From: Skeletonema tropicum
Taxonomy: Eukaryota > Bacillariophyta > Thalassiosirophyceae > Thalassiosirales > Thalassiosiraceae
Assembly: GCA_037178625.1 (NCBI GenBank)
Contig: CM074137.1
Coordinates: 1,674,001-1,738,000, forward strand
Length of the DNA stretch: 64,000 nt
Direction: 5' to 3'
How positions within the stretch are numbered: the stretch's first letter is position 1; every line of letters begins with the position of its first letter. Under the pieces are notes generated by a model that saw only the letters and a program-made list of their open reading frames with translations, made no database searches and was not told the DNA's origin. Positions 1 through 10,229 of this stretch are shown piece by piece. A program made the translations under genes and the position numbers.

Positions 1-327
1 TCATTACTTTCTTCAGATATAGCCAACAAAAAACGACGTCAGTACAGTGCGGAGATAGGCCAAGGAGAATAAGTTGTTGAAACAACAAGACGCCGACGAT
101 GTGACTGATGCTGCCACTTCTAGAGTTCTTGGAAGCGACAAGAAAGAGGCCAAAGTGCAGAAGCAGAGCGACAAAGTATTGGGAGCAGCAAAGCAAATGT
201 TCTGTGAATCAATTCCAGCTGTTTTGTGTCATGCGAGCATCAATGGCTGGGACATATATACTCGATTGCGTGGTTTCTGTCAACTTTTGTGTGTTACCTC
301 CCTCGTTTGAGGTGAATCTGTTTACAG

Positions 328-635
328 ACTTCCTCCGCACTTTCACCAAAGAATCTTTTTTCAATGAACATCGCTCTAACGGGGATTTAATTGTCAATGT
401 TATCTTCAATCCTGCGACAGGCCAGCCTGGTGAACAGGGCGCGGCGATGATGAATATTCAAATGAGTATGCCTGGCAAGGGGATGCCACAAGGGACATGG
501 CCTGCTGCGCAAGAGGACATGATGCAGACTATGAAGGAAGACGATCCCGACTGGAAAGGTCCTGGCCATGTCTTTGCAGGACTACCACCAGGCAAAAGCC
601 TTATGGAGCGCTATCCGCCCAGAGATGCAATGTAA
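328..635 (+). CDS. Hypothetical protein, terminal exon (partial gene)
   Basis: I do not recognise this protein. The reading frame from about 328 to the TGA at 635 encodes a polar segment rich in Gly, Met and Pro that ends in PPRDAM. It is preceded by a good splice acceptor (TTTACAG, ending at 327), so I read it as a last exon. An upstream exon probably lies within 59-200, where a second open frame codes for Lys/Gln/Asp-rich sequence (from about LLKQQDADDV), but the donor is not certain. The gene starts outside the window or in this ambiguous first 200 bases. Composition and context suggest a genuine gene end; function is unknown. Confidence 0.45.
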
Positions 636-847
636 CTCCAATTTAGACACTGTCCAGAGGATTGGGCATGGTCTTCTCTCATATATATCGTCTACAACTT
701 CAGTCAACTTGGGTGGGCCACACTCCTCTATGAAGCGCAAGAAATTTGGTTCAAATTCAGTTTCATTTGCATAGGTCACACAAGATATCCATTCAACCCC
801 AGACAACCCCATTCTATACACGATGGTCATAGCTCCATCTCGATTTC

Positions 848-1235
848 ATGAGTCTCTCGCTTTCCTTTTGTTTAGCTTGAGAGACTTCATGTCACTCACA
901 CAGCACACAGTATATTCAGTCAGTAATACATCATAAAAAAGGTCTATCATTCCAATTGACTACATTACTATTTATGTATGGACCTCTTCGGCGCCAGCTG
1001 CATCGAGACGAGCTGCCTAGCTCATCTCTCATTCATAAGTCTACATTCCTTTTGTTCAGCTGGAGAGACTTTGATCACTCACACAGCACGTAGGGATATT
1101 CAGTCAGTAATAACAAAGGTCTATTATTCAAATTGGCTTCATAACTTTTGTTGCAATTCAATACACTGGCAACTTCATGAAGAGGATTTCTGTTATATTA
1201 TTATTATTATTGTATGGACCTCTTCAGAGCGAGCT
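848..1235. repeat. Imperfect tandem duplication, unit about 190 bp
   Basis: Two diverged copies follow one another. Both contain, in order, CCTTTTGTT, a GAGAGACTT block, CACTCACACAGCAC, ATTCAGTCAGTAATA, AAGGTCTAT and TATGGACCTCTTC. The copies begin near 851 and 1040. No gene is supported between 636 and 1573; the ORFs there are short and not protein-like. Confidence 0.7.
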
Positions 1236-1573
1236 AACCAACGCGTAAGTACACAGCTCCGTAGGACAGCGAAGTGCGGAATGCATCAGAACACAGTATG
1301 TTCTCCTCTGAATGATACTTACCGCCAATTTAGGTATTAGTTCCTACGTTGATTTTGTGAGGCGCGCCAAATTGCATTCCTTTCTTTTCCCATAAAAGTG
1401 AACACAAAACAATTGATGTAAGGCGTACAACATTATATCTGTATCGTAGGGATCGTCCGTCTGAGTATGGAAGAACAGTAAGCAAAGGACCGGAAGAAGA
1501 ACTGTGCCAGTGAAGTTTTCTAATCATCGTCTCCGAGATTGGTCGTAAGTATCATCACAACAAGTGTGTAGCC

Positions 1574-1630
1574 ATGCCAACAAAAAGTAAAAAGGTCAAG
1601 ACACCACCCACAAGGACGGCTCCGACAAGA

Positions 1631-1672
<42 letters not shown>

Positions 1673-2872
1673 TCTCAAAAGCCAACCTCCTCCTCCGCCG
1701 CCACCGCTCGGAAGAAGCAGCCACCAAAATTAGCAGCAGCAGGATTAGCTCTCAGCACGACGAAGACAAATAATACTAAGGCTAAAAAACCTGTAGCGCA
1801 TGCATTATTCAAAATCAAGCAAGAAGATGATACCACCACAACCACCCCCACTGCAGCTGCCCAGCATCAGGCACCAACTGACGCAACCGAACATGACACT
1901 GCAACGAACAGCAGCAGCACCACCACCAACACCCACAGCGGCATCGACGAGGTGCTTAGCGAATCCGATCAGCTCTTACGAGCTGCAGCGGAAGCCCAAG
2001 CATTAGGCCGGTTACGAAATGCATCCACCTATTTATTACTGGCACATGCACGTTTGGTCGGATTGGGTAGAAGATTTGATCGATCGAGGATTGTCGGTTC
2101 TTCTTCTGCAACTTATACTGCTGCTGCTGGTGATGGTGGTACACATCATGAGGATGGTGAGGATAGTAAAATGAGCGCTACTACTGCTGCTGCTGCTGGG
2201 GGGAGGGGAAAGAATACTACAAACAATAATACTAATGGAGCAATGGATCCATTGATTCAGGGAGGTGATCAATCCAACATGTCATTAACTCTCACTGTCG
2301 GTAGCAATTCCAATGTTGCTGCAACAACAACATTTGACAAAAACAACAGCAACAATAGCAATAACAGTGAACCAATGCTATTCCCCCATCAAACACTCAG
2401 CCAATACATGCCCGACGGGGTAGCCTACGTCGAACATCTCGCACGTGCGGCAATGGAATTACATCACAAACGTACCGGTAGAGGGATGCAACATGATACC
2501 GTTGTCGAGAAGCAAAATGCCGCGAATAAGGTGAGGCAAGTGGAACAGGAGCAGATTCGATTGGCGGCACGGGGATTGTTTGCAACTGCCAAGGGATTTA
2601 CTGGTGTCCCTGCTTTATTAGTAGGTGGAAGTAGTAGTGACCAGTCTGGTAGAAGTAGTAATGCTGCGGCGGCTGCTGCTCCTCCTCTTCCACCACCACC
2701 TACGACGAGGAAACGAAAGTTGACAGAAACTACATTGGATAATGAGGAGAAGAATGCCATGGCAAAGCGGAAGGGGGGACGGGGGAAGAAACCTCCGACT
2801 TTGGTGATGCATACTGTGGCGGGGAAGAATTTAGATGTACATGATTTGATGAAGGGTAGTTTGTTGAACTGA
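1574..2872 (+). CDS. Low-complexity basic protein, possibly nuclear
   Basis: This is an uninterrupted 432-residue ORF from an ATG. The N terminus is Lys/Thr/Pro-rich with a run of about 12 alanines encoded by GCA repeats. Asn/Thr/Ser-rich stretches follow. Two less repetitive helical parts lie near residues 125-175 (SESDQLLRAAAEAQALGRL) and 270-345 (YMPDGVAYVEHLARAAME onwards). The C terminus has basic clusters (TTRKRKL, AKRKGGRGKKPP) that look like nuclear localisation or AT-hook-like sequence. I do not recognise a domain family. The basic tail suggests a DNA- or chromatin-associated protein, which is inference only. Confidence 0.65.
1634..1669 (+). repeat. GCA trinucleotide repeat coding for polyalanine
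   Basis: About twelve consecutive GCA triplets lie in frame within the basic protein gene. Such a tract is expected to vary in length between strains. Confidence 0.9.
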
Positions 2873-3031
2873 GGAAATATATGAGGTGGTGATATTATGC
2901 TATTGTATGTATATTTGCATTGTAGAAAGAATGAACAAAATTTGAATTGAAAAGATATTATAGAGAGCTTGTATCACAATGATTAGATTAGAAGTTAGCA
3001 ATATGTTGTAGTCAATCATCACACTGTGTCT

Positions 3032-5636
3032 CTAGTTGTTGATCGCGCTTAAACTTTTGACACTATCCGCAATCCTCTTCTCTGTACGCTTCAAAGTATC
3101 CTTTTTGTACTCAGTAAAGTCTCCACGACATTTCGTCACGACTCCATTTCCAACTACCCATAATTCTTTACAGGTGGAGGTAATGAAGTGTTCGTCGTGA
3201 CTTACAACGACGAGACCTCCGTTGAAGTCTTGTACTGCTTCGACAAGGGCGTCGATGGACTCCATGTCCAAGTGGTTAGTCTGAAAAAAGGATAGCAAGT
3301 GAAATCATTAGCCTAGCTATAAAAAGAAAACAGGTATGAATTTGAAATGTCAAAGAAGTGCTCAATGAGCTCACTTACCGGCTCATCCATGATAATCACA
3401 TGCGGTTGTTGATAGGCCAAAGATGCAAATGCAACCCTACTCTTTTGCCCACCAGAAAGCATCATCATTGGCTTTAATGCATCAGTCCCCTGGATTTGAA
3501 ACTTACCAAGCCAACTTCGCATTCCTTGATCGTCCGCCTTCTCAAAAATGTTGAGCATGTTCTCCACGGCAGAAAGTGACAAGTCAAATTTGTCAGCACT
3601 GTGTTGAGTAAAGTGCCCGATGCGGAGGTTTCCATTACGTGATATTTGTCCTTTAATAGGCGTGAGACGATCCATAATGAGGTTCAGCAAGGTGGACTTT
3701 CCAGCTCCGTTTGGACCTAGGATGCCAAAGCGACTCTCCAGGTCAATCCCAAAGTTGACCTTTTGTAATATCCACTCCTCCTTGGGCTTCTTAGTACTAG
3801 CGTCAGCAGCACCATAATCAAACCATACGTCATCAATAGCGATAATTGGACGACCCAAAGGACCAGGATTTGGAATGCTAAATCTCCACAACTGTTCCAC
3901 AACCGGTTCCTCGGGTGCTTCAAGATCCATCTTCTCGACAGCCTTCACGCGACTTTGGACAAGCTTCGCTCTATTGGCACTAGCTCGAAATTTGATGATA
4001 AATTCCATCATATGCTCTCGCTTGTCTTTGTAAGCCTGGTACACTCTCATGGCATTCTTCACATTTTCTTCACTCGTTTTGACATAGGTATCGTAGTCAC
4101 CCTTGTAGTAGTTCAGCTTTCTTTCCTTGAATTCGATTGTATCCGTGCATACCTCATTCAAGAATGACCTGTCGTGACTTACCACAATGACTGTATGTCG
4201 ATAGGATCTCAGGTATGATTCTAACCATAGGACGGCCTCAAGATCCAAATGGTTAGTCTGATGAGAATAATGCAAGAATATGTGAGCGTCAAGGTTCCAA
4301 ATGTAGCACATCAGAACAACAGAACGACTTAGTCACAGCACGGTTGATGAGTACTTACAGGCTCATCCAACATTAACAAATCAGGTTCAATAAACAAAGC
4401 TGCAGCCAACGCAACTCTCATCCTCCAACCTCCCGACAGTGCAGATGTAGGACCCTCAATCATTGATGCAGTAAATTGCAACCCAAACAAGATCATTGAG
4501 GCACGGCTCTCTGCCGAGTCCGATCCTAGAATTTGCAACCGGTTGTTGATCTCTTCCAATCGTTTCAAATCAGCATTGAAGGAATCATCGGATGCAGTAT
4601 CAGCTGACTTTAATTTCTCCAATTTTTCCTTCACTGCCGACGCTGACCCTTCTGCTGCTGTCTTTGCGCCTCCACCATCTGCCCCCTCCAATCGCTTCAA
4701 CAAGACCTTTTCTTCCTTCAGCAAAGTGTTTCTCTCCACATCCGCCTCCAACACAGCATTCAACACACTAACCTCTCCACCTGACGGTGTCAACTCTTGC
4801 CTCACATGCAAGATACGGTGATGACGTGGCATACCCTCAATATCAAATGCAGCTATTGCCTTCAATAATGTGGTCTTTCCAACTCCATTCTTTCCCACCA
4901 ATCCATATCTACGATTGTATGCCAACTTCAATTCACCATTATCCAACAATGGCGTCCCATTGTCCAAACTGAGCGATATATTCCTCAAATGTATATCCTT
5001 CTCATTGCGTCCAGATCGATAATCCGGCAAGACCATATGACTCACTGACGCCTTACCCGCCTCACCCTCCTCCTGCGCCTTCAATACAGCCATCTTGGCC
5101 TCATATTCCCGTCTCGCTGCCTCCAATTCCTTCCGTTGCTTCCGCTTATCCTTCGCCGAGGTGGTGGAATCATGTGCATCACGTTGCTCATTCGTCATGG
5201 CCATGACTTTATTGTCTTGTCCCCACATGTACCGATTGGCGTCGAGTTCGGCGTCGGATTGTTCGGTGAGGGTGGATGCCATGGAGATCATTCCTTGTTT
5301 TAATTTAATGGCTCCTCCGGATGATGATTGTTCGTTGCTGTTGTTATTGCCTCCATTGGTTACCAGTGTAGATGCACCCCCATTGCTATTATCTGCAGAT
5401 TGTGCATCACCACAAGAAGAAACTGCCGTACAAACTTCCTGAACCAACTCCTCATCACATCCATATGATTCTAAGAAAGGAACGATAGTTTCATCCACAT
5501 CTTCTACGCCAGATTCGTGGAGCATTCCGGAGAGGTAGTCGATGATGTCTTCGTCTATTCCGTCGACTATTCCTTCGCCGTCATCTTGGAGTAAGATTTT
5601 GGAGAGGGTTTCATTGAGTTGCTCTTCGGTTGCCAT
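3032..5636 (-). CDS. ABCF-type ATPase (GCN20/ABCF3-like), three exons
   Basis: A soluble twin-ABC ATPase without membrane segments, of the family that acts on ribosomes and translation. Predicted exons are 4359-5636, 3379-4257 and 3032-3280, giving 801 residues. The first ABC domain has Walker A GKNGVGKTTL, signature LSGGWRMR and Walker B LLMLDEP. The second has Walker A GPNGAGKSTL, signature LSGGQKSR and Walker B VIIMDEP. Each is followed by TNHLD and a VSHD switch motif. The N-terminal 70 residues are acidic and helical like the GCN20/ABCF3 N-terminal domain, which is known to bind the Gcn1 partner. Both introns (98 and 101 bp) split the gene at the same point, between DEP and TNHLD, once in each domain. 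The family assignment is firm; the subfamily is inferred. Confidence 0.93.
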
Positions 5637-5743
5637 GGTTGCCTCTGTCTATTATTACAAACTATGTACTGCTTTATCATAGCGTATCAACAAGATGAAA
5701 GATGATTTTTTCATCGTCATTTCATTTTTGTGAGGCGGAGGGC

Positions 5744-5765
5744 GGCGCGCGGCTAACCGCGCGCC
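5744..5765. other. GC-rich perfect hairpin between divergent genes
   Basis: GGCGCGCGG, a 4-base CTAA loop and CCGCGCGCC form a 9-bp perfect stem inside an otherwise AT-richer promoter region between the ABCF gene (minus) and the gene at 6002 (plus). More CG-rich sequence surrounds it. It could be a regulatory or structural element; there is no direct evidence of function. Confidence 0.5.
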
Positions 5766-6001
5766 TCGCCGCGCGGAGGAGATGAGAGCAGAGCGTGCAT
5801 CTTGCGATCTTTGACTCGACTACTTCGTAGGAGGGTCATTGAGTCCCGCATGGACATCTACTATCAGCTATCGTGATTCACAAGAGGTCACAAGAAGGCA
5901 AAGACTCCTGGCTTTCCTCAAAAAGGTCACTAAAATGACTCACGATCAGTGTTTTGCAATCCATCCGCACCGCCTATTCCCTCGCATAAAACAACGCCAC
6001 C

Positions 6002-6940
6002 ATGGTGAAGGGAAACAACGGTACCACACCGTCCACACGGGCAAGACACAACCGCATCGCTCTCATCCTATCCGTATTCTGCATCCTCTCATTCTACACC
6101 ATTGACGAAGAATCGTCATTCCTATCTTTCCTAACATCCAACCAGCAGTCATCATCATCATCATCTGAAAATCGAAGGCAACTCATCAGCGATAATGTCT
6201 GGGAGGCAGAATTGCAAGCGAGGCAGCTTCGTCTCAAGGGTAGTACTTTGAATAAGAAGCAGCGGGTGCAGATTGAGAGGAAGAGGATGTTAGAGGAAGA
6301 TGTGGCAAGTGGGGAAGCTTCGGTGAATATATGGAGTGCTAAGGGACGTGGACCTCCGACTAGTCGTTATGTGAGTGTTTGACTTATGTGTCTTCTTTAC
6401 ATTTAACCCTTTTATACTTTCGCTAATTGACTTTGTGTTTTCTTCTTCTATACTTTACAGTTGGGCAAGCACCGATTCGAAGAATGCGTAGGTGAAACAA
6501 TCGCAGTCTGTCAAGAAAAAATCAATGCCTACGTCGCAGTCAATTCCGAGAGTTTCAACAATCACACCTCCCTCAATCTCTCTGTACGAAAACTTCGAGA
6601 AGAGACCGATGCCAGTTACTACAAGGTTGTCCTTACGACCAACCTTAACGGGACGCTCGTGGAGGGAATATATGCTGATGGGATGATCTACTATCCATGG
6701 GGGTGGCGAGTTGGTGGTGAAGTGAATGAAATTGGCCCCTGGGATTGTGCCGAGAAGACTCCGGAGGAGTGTTGTGAGATGATTCAGTTGGATGTAGCCC
6801 AGATGGATGATCAGGGGAATTATATTGCTTGCTTTGTGGAGGAGCCGGTGGGAGGATTTCACAATCCGGAGATGGATGATAGGGCGATTGGTGTGGCGGA
6901 TAGTAAAGGAACGATTATTCGGGCTCCGATCTATCACTAA
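6002..6940 (+). CDS. Hypothetical type II membrane or secreted protein, two exons
   Basis: Exon 1 (6002-6370) and exon 2 (6461-6940) are joined by a 90-bp intron with GTGAGT donor, CTAAT branch-like site and TTTACAG acceptor, giving about 282 residues. A hydrophobic stretch after a basic N terminus (IALILSVFCILSFY) looks like a signal anchor. A Ser-rich stalk, a charged helical region and a conserved-looking C-terminal domain follow. That domain contains paired Cys residues (EECVGETIAVC, DCAEKTPEECCEM) and YYPWGWRVGGEVN. I do not recognise the domain. Topology suggests that the C-terminal part lies in the lumen or outside the cell. Confidence 0.75.
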
Positions 6941-7104
6941 GTAGTGATTGGCAGGATTTAGTATTATTAATGTATAGCTCACATGATGTAAGTTAAACCG
7001 TATCATCAGACGAAGCGTTAGGTCTCAATTTTATCACCCGATCGACCGGCAGGATATATACGCGTGTTATGTCGAAGTGTTAACGTTAATTTTTCATGAT
7101 CAAC

Positions 7105-8568
7105 TCAATAGTGTGACCTCAGTTCATGTTCAATTCTGTTGACCACATCTTCAATCTCTCTTCTTGATAGCTTGCCCTCTCTCAAAAGTATTGTTGGCTG
7201 ATGGAGTAGTTCATTTGCCATCTTGGTCAGTCTCTGACCATCTGTGCTGTCTTGACTGATTGACGAGGCTATTTCATTGACTCGTTGTCTCAACTGCGTA
7301 ATATCATCAGCTGTCTCCATTGCAGCCAGTCGTGCCACGCAAGACTCTACCGAAGGTTGAATAGCCTTTTCAATGGCTGCCTGTGCAACCACGTCTGCTA
7401 CTCCTTTAGGTGGAGTGCCATCGGAGCCATATTCTTTCAACTGCTTGATTTCTGGAACTATATCTTCATTCCTTGCTGCCTTCCCAGCAGAGAGTGCACC
7501 ATCTAGCAAAGTTTTTATTCTCCCGCGGCTATTCTTCTTCGATCGTTTCTCGCTCTCCAATGCATCCTCTTCTCTATCTACAACTGAAGCAACTTCTACA
7601 GTTCGCTTGAGTTGTAGTAAAATATGAGCATCTCTCGAAGAGTAGGGTCGAAATATAACTTCACGATCTGGTCTATTCGGCCTCGGGGCCAATCCACCAG
7701 CAATTTGGGATAAATGAGAACTGAGATTGAGAGCACCATCCATCGATGAAAGACGTTGCGCCAAGCTCGTGATTTCAGAGCACTGCTTATCCGATAGATT
7801 GCTGTCAAGATTAAGTTGTGTATCAATCGCTTGAGGTAAATCTAGCCATGATGTCAATCCAGCACGTTCAAGCAGAGAAGAACTCTTGCTTCTTTGTGAA
7901 GAGACTTGTTGATGCAGACGATATGCTGTCAAGTACCTCCCAGCAATATCAGTGAATTGTGTTATATTTTGCCTCTGATCTATGTTTGTTTCTTGTGTCT
8001 GCTCTTCCAATACGAAGATGGTTTCAAATCGTGCGCAGTTGGATAATGCAACGCACTCAACAACTTCAAATTTGCATGAGCATGTTTCACTCTGATCAAG
8101 AAACGAGTCAATAGCTCTTGATGGTAATGGTAATGGCAATGGCAATCTCACACTGGAATGCGATGAAGGCATTGAAATTTTGACTTCTATCGGAGTACAC
8201 TCGTCGCTATTGTCAATGTACACCACGTCAATCACCATCCCTAGAAAGAGAGACTGAAACGCCTTCAGTGCCTTTGGTTTCGGCACAAAGTAATCTCGTC
8301 CATCACCCAATGTGGAATCCTTCCACCTCCAACACTCGCGAACCAGTGCCTCTCCTGGAAGTTTGAATTTATCATCTTTGGGTGGAAGTGAGAAGAGGTT
8401 TAGTGTGTGTGGTGATCGATCAGCAACAGTGTTTGTGGTTCTTACGTCATCATGTTGTTGTTGTGTTGTCGATTTTGTACTTGTCGCCTGCGTAGAAAAC
8501 GAAGTTACCCCCTGAAGACTGATCACAAGCAAGCAGATCAGCAACATGATAGGGGTGCTACTTGTCAT
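7105..8568 (-). CDS. Probable plastid-targeted protein of unknown function
   Basis: A 487-residue single-exon ORF. The N terminus (PIMLLICLLVISLQGVTSF) is a signal peptide followed directly by Phe-Ser in a VTSF context, which resembles the ASAF motif of diatom plastid presequences; a Ser/Thr-rich transit-like region follows. The mature part contains a conserved-looking block near residues 80-130 (ECWRWKDSTLGDGRDYFVPK), a middle segment ending with RPYSSRDAHILLQL, and a helical C terminus. I do not recognise a catalytic domain. Plastid location is inferred from the presequence. Confidence 0.72.
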   Translation of the reverse strand: MTSSTPIMLLICLLVISLQGVTSFSTQATSTKSTTQQQHDDVRTTNTVADRSPHTLNLFSLPPKDDKFKLPGEALVRECWRWKDSTLGDGRDYFVPKPKALKAFQSLFLGMVIDVVYIDNSDECTPIEVKISMPSSHSSVRLPLPLPLPSRAIDSFLDQSETCSCKFEVVECVALSNCARFETIFVLEEQTQETNIDQRQNITQFTDIAGRYLTAYRLHQQVSSQRSKSSSLLERAGLTSWLDLPQAIDTQLNLDSNLSDKQCSEITSLAQRLSSMDGALNLSSHLSQIAGGLAPRPNRPDREVIFRPYSSRDAHILLQLKRTVEVASVVDREEDALESEKRSKKNSRGRIKTLLDGALSAGKAARNEDIVPEIKQLKEYGSDGTPPKGVADVVAQAAIEKAIQPSVESCVARLAAMETADDITQLRQRVNEIASSISQDSTDGQRLTKMANELLHQPTILLREGKLSRREIEDVVNRIEHELRSHY

Positions 8569-8976
8569 CTCTTAATGATTGGTCACCAAAGGCGCTATTG
8601 GTGTACAACGTATATCGTAGCTGGAAGTTTGGAAGTACCTAACTATGGTTGCCGAGGAAGAGAGGGAGGAAAGAGAGAGGAAGGAGGGGAGGAAGAGGAG
8701 GAGCTTTCTACGAGAGTATCAACGTGGGAATTAGTATAGAATTTCCGCGACTCATCTCTCTTCTGTCTCTCATTCAACTTCTTGCTCTACAGCATGATGT
8801 TGCCTCCTCATATCCAGATCGAGACAGTGATATTCGTTTGTCGTTTGTCGCATGGCCCCTCTATCTACTCCTCATGGAACTTTCCTGCATTGCAATCTAT
8901 TGAACTTCCAGGCTCCTCACTTTCCTGTATTTCAGTATTATTTGAATCTCGCCCCGATCGGACACACACATCAGAT

Positions 8977-10092
8977 ATGATTAGGACAACGAACAGAAAG
9001 AGAGTAAAGCAGAAGCATCAGCAAAAACGCTCTGGCCATATTTCCGATGTCAGTAGGCGGGACGTCAAGAGAATCGATGACAACGAAGAAGCACTGAAGA
9101 ATGAGTTGGCTCGTGTCGAAGCTACCGATTCTCAATGGGACCCACCGATGGGGTTTGGTATCCTACAAGCGCTCCGTGTTTTAAACGCTCCTATGGATCC
9201 TGTACTCACAAAGAATGGACATTGGATACAACCGGAGGATTTAGACGACATTCCTAGCATGTATGATAGTTATCTCAATGTCAACTGCCTGTATTATTCG
9301 CTGGTCGGAGTGCTGGCCATCGAAACATCTCTCTTCTTGGAAATACCCCCTGCGGATGCTTCTCCACTGTGTCAGTGGTTGATAACCATAAGTCGTTTCT
9401 GCTGGTGCGCTAACGGAATATGGTCAATGGCAGCAGTCGTTGGTGCCTTCCACACGCTTTGGGCACTGTATGCTACACCGCGATGGGCAAGACGCAATTT
9501 TATCTTCCAGAATGCAAGAACCATGGCTGCAGTATATGTTCTAGGAGCTCCCAATTTTGGTTTAATGTTGATTGGAACCATAACAGGAGTCATGGGCAAT
9601 ATTTTATCTCAAGAGGGACACCAACGAAGAGATTGGATTGCAGCACTGCTAGGATTAGGTGTGGGCCTCTGTGTTGCTGTTGCATTTGTCCTGTGCTCGG
9701 GAAGTTTGATCAGCAAGACAGTTAGACCCTGGAAGATTGCAAATGATCACTTGATGAAGGCAAAGCGACGTCATTCTGCGACTGGAGTTTCTATCGACGA
9801 TTTCTACGATAACTATGATTATGGCAACATTGCCAACGACAAGATGAATGAACCTGATTTTGAAATTCCAGACGTCCACGCAGCGGGCCTGGCAGGACTA
9901 AATATGATAGCAGCATCGCAACTTTTGACTGATGCAGGGCTTACACTTGAGAAGATGCAAAGGGTGAACAACGAAGTACTGCTGGATACTCTTATCAAAA
10001 GCGCTGGGGTCGACAAAGCTGGTGATCGGCTGGAAATTATTCTTTACGTTAGGGATGCCGCGGTTGTGTCTGACTCGCCTCTGGAGACATAA
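8977..10092 (+). CDS. Multi-pass membrane protein, unknown function
   Basis: The frame is open from 8782, but the region before the ATG at 8977 has a composition unlike protein, so I prefer 8977, giving 371 residues. A basic Lys/Arg-rich cytosolic N terminus precedes at least four hydrophobic segments (around CLYYSLVGVLAIETSLF, FCWCANGIWSMAAVVGAF, VYVLGAPNFGLMLIGTI and ALLGLGVGLCVAVAFVLC). The soluble C terminus is helical and SAM-like in length (AASQLLTDAGLTLEKMQR onwards). I do not recognise the family. Confidence 0.72.
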   Translation: MIRTTNRKRVKQKHQQKRSGHISDVSRRDVKRIDDNEEALKNELARVEATDSQWDPPMGFGILQALRVLNAPMDPVLTKNGHWIQPEDLDDIPSMYDSYLNVNCLYYSLVGVLAIETSLFLEIPPADASPLCQWLITISRFCWCANGIWSMAAVVGAFHTLWALYATPRWARRNFIFQNARTMAAVYVLGAPNFGLMLIGTITGVMGNILSQEGHQRRDWIAALLGLGVGLCVAVAFVLCSGSLISKTVRPWKIANDHLMKAKRRHSATGVSIDDFYDNYDYGNIANDKMNEPDFEIPDVHAAGLAGLNMIAASQLLTDAGLTLEKMQRVNNEVLLDTLIKSAGVDKAGDRLEIILYVRDAAVVSDSPLET

Positions 10093-10229
10093 CACAGTAT
10101 GGACTTATGGATCATAAGGAATACCATCAATTTATAGGTTAAGCCCCATAGTACAATTATTACTCGATGCAATCGCTAGATCACATTCCACATAAATTTC
10201 ACTTGCAGACACAAAACACCTTTGCAATC

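Noticed and set aside
8782..8976. N-terminal extension of the membrane protein gene
   Set aside because: The first 65 codons are unlike the rest and overlap the promoter; the ATG at 8977 starts a plausible basic N terminus.
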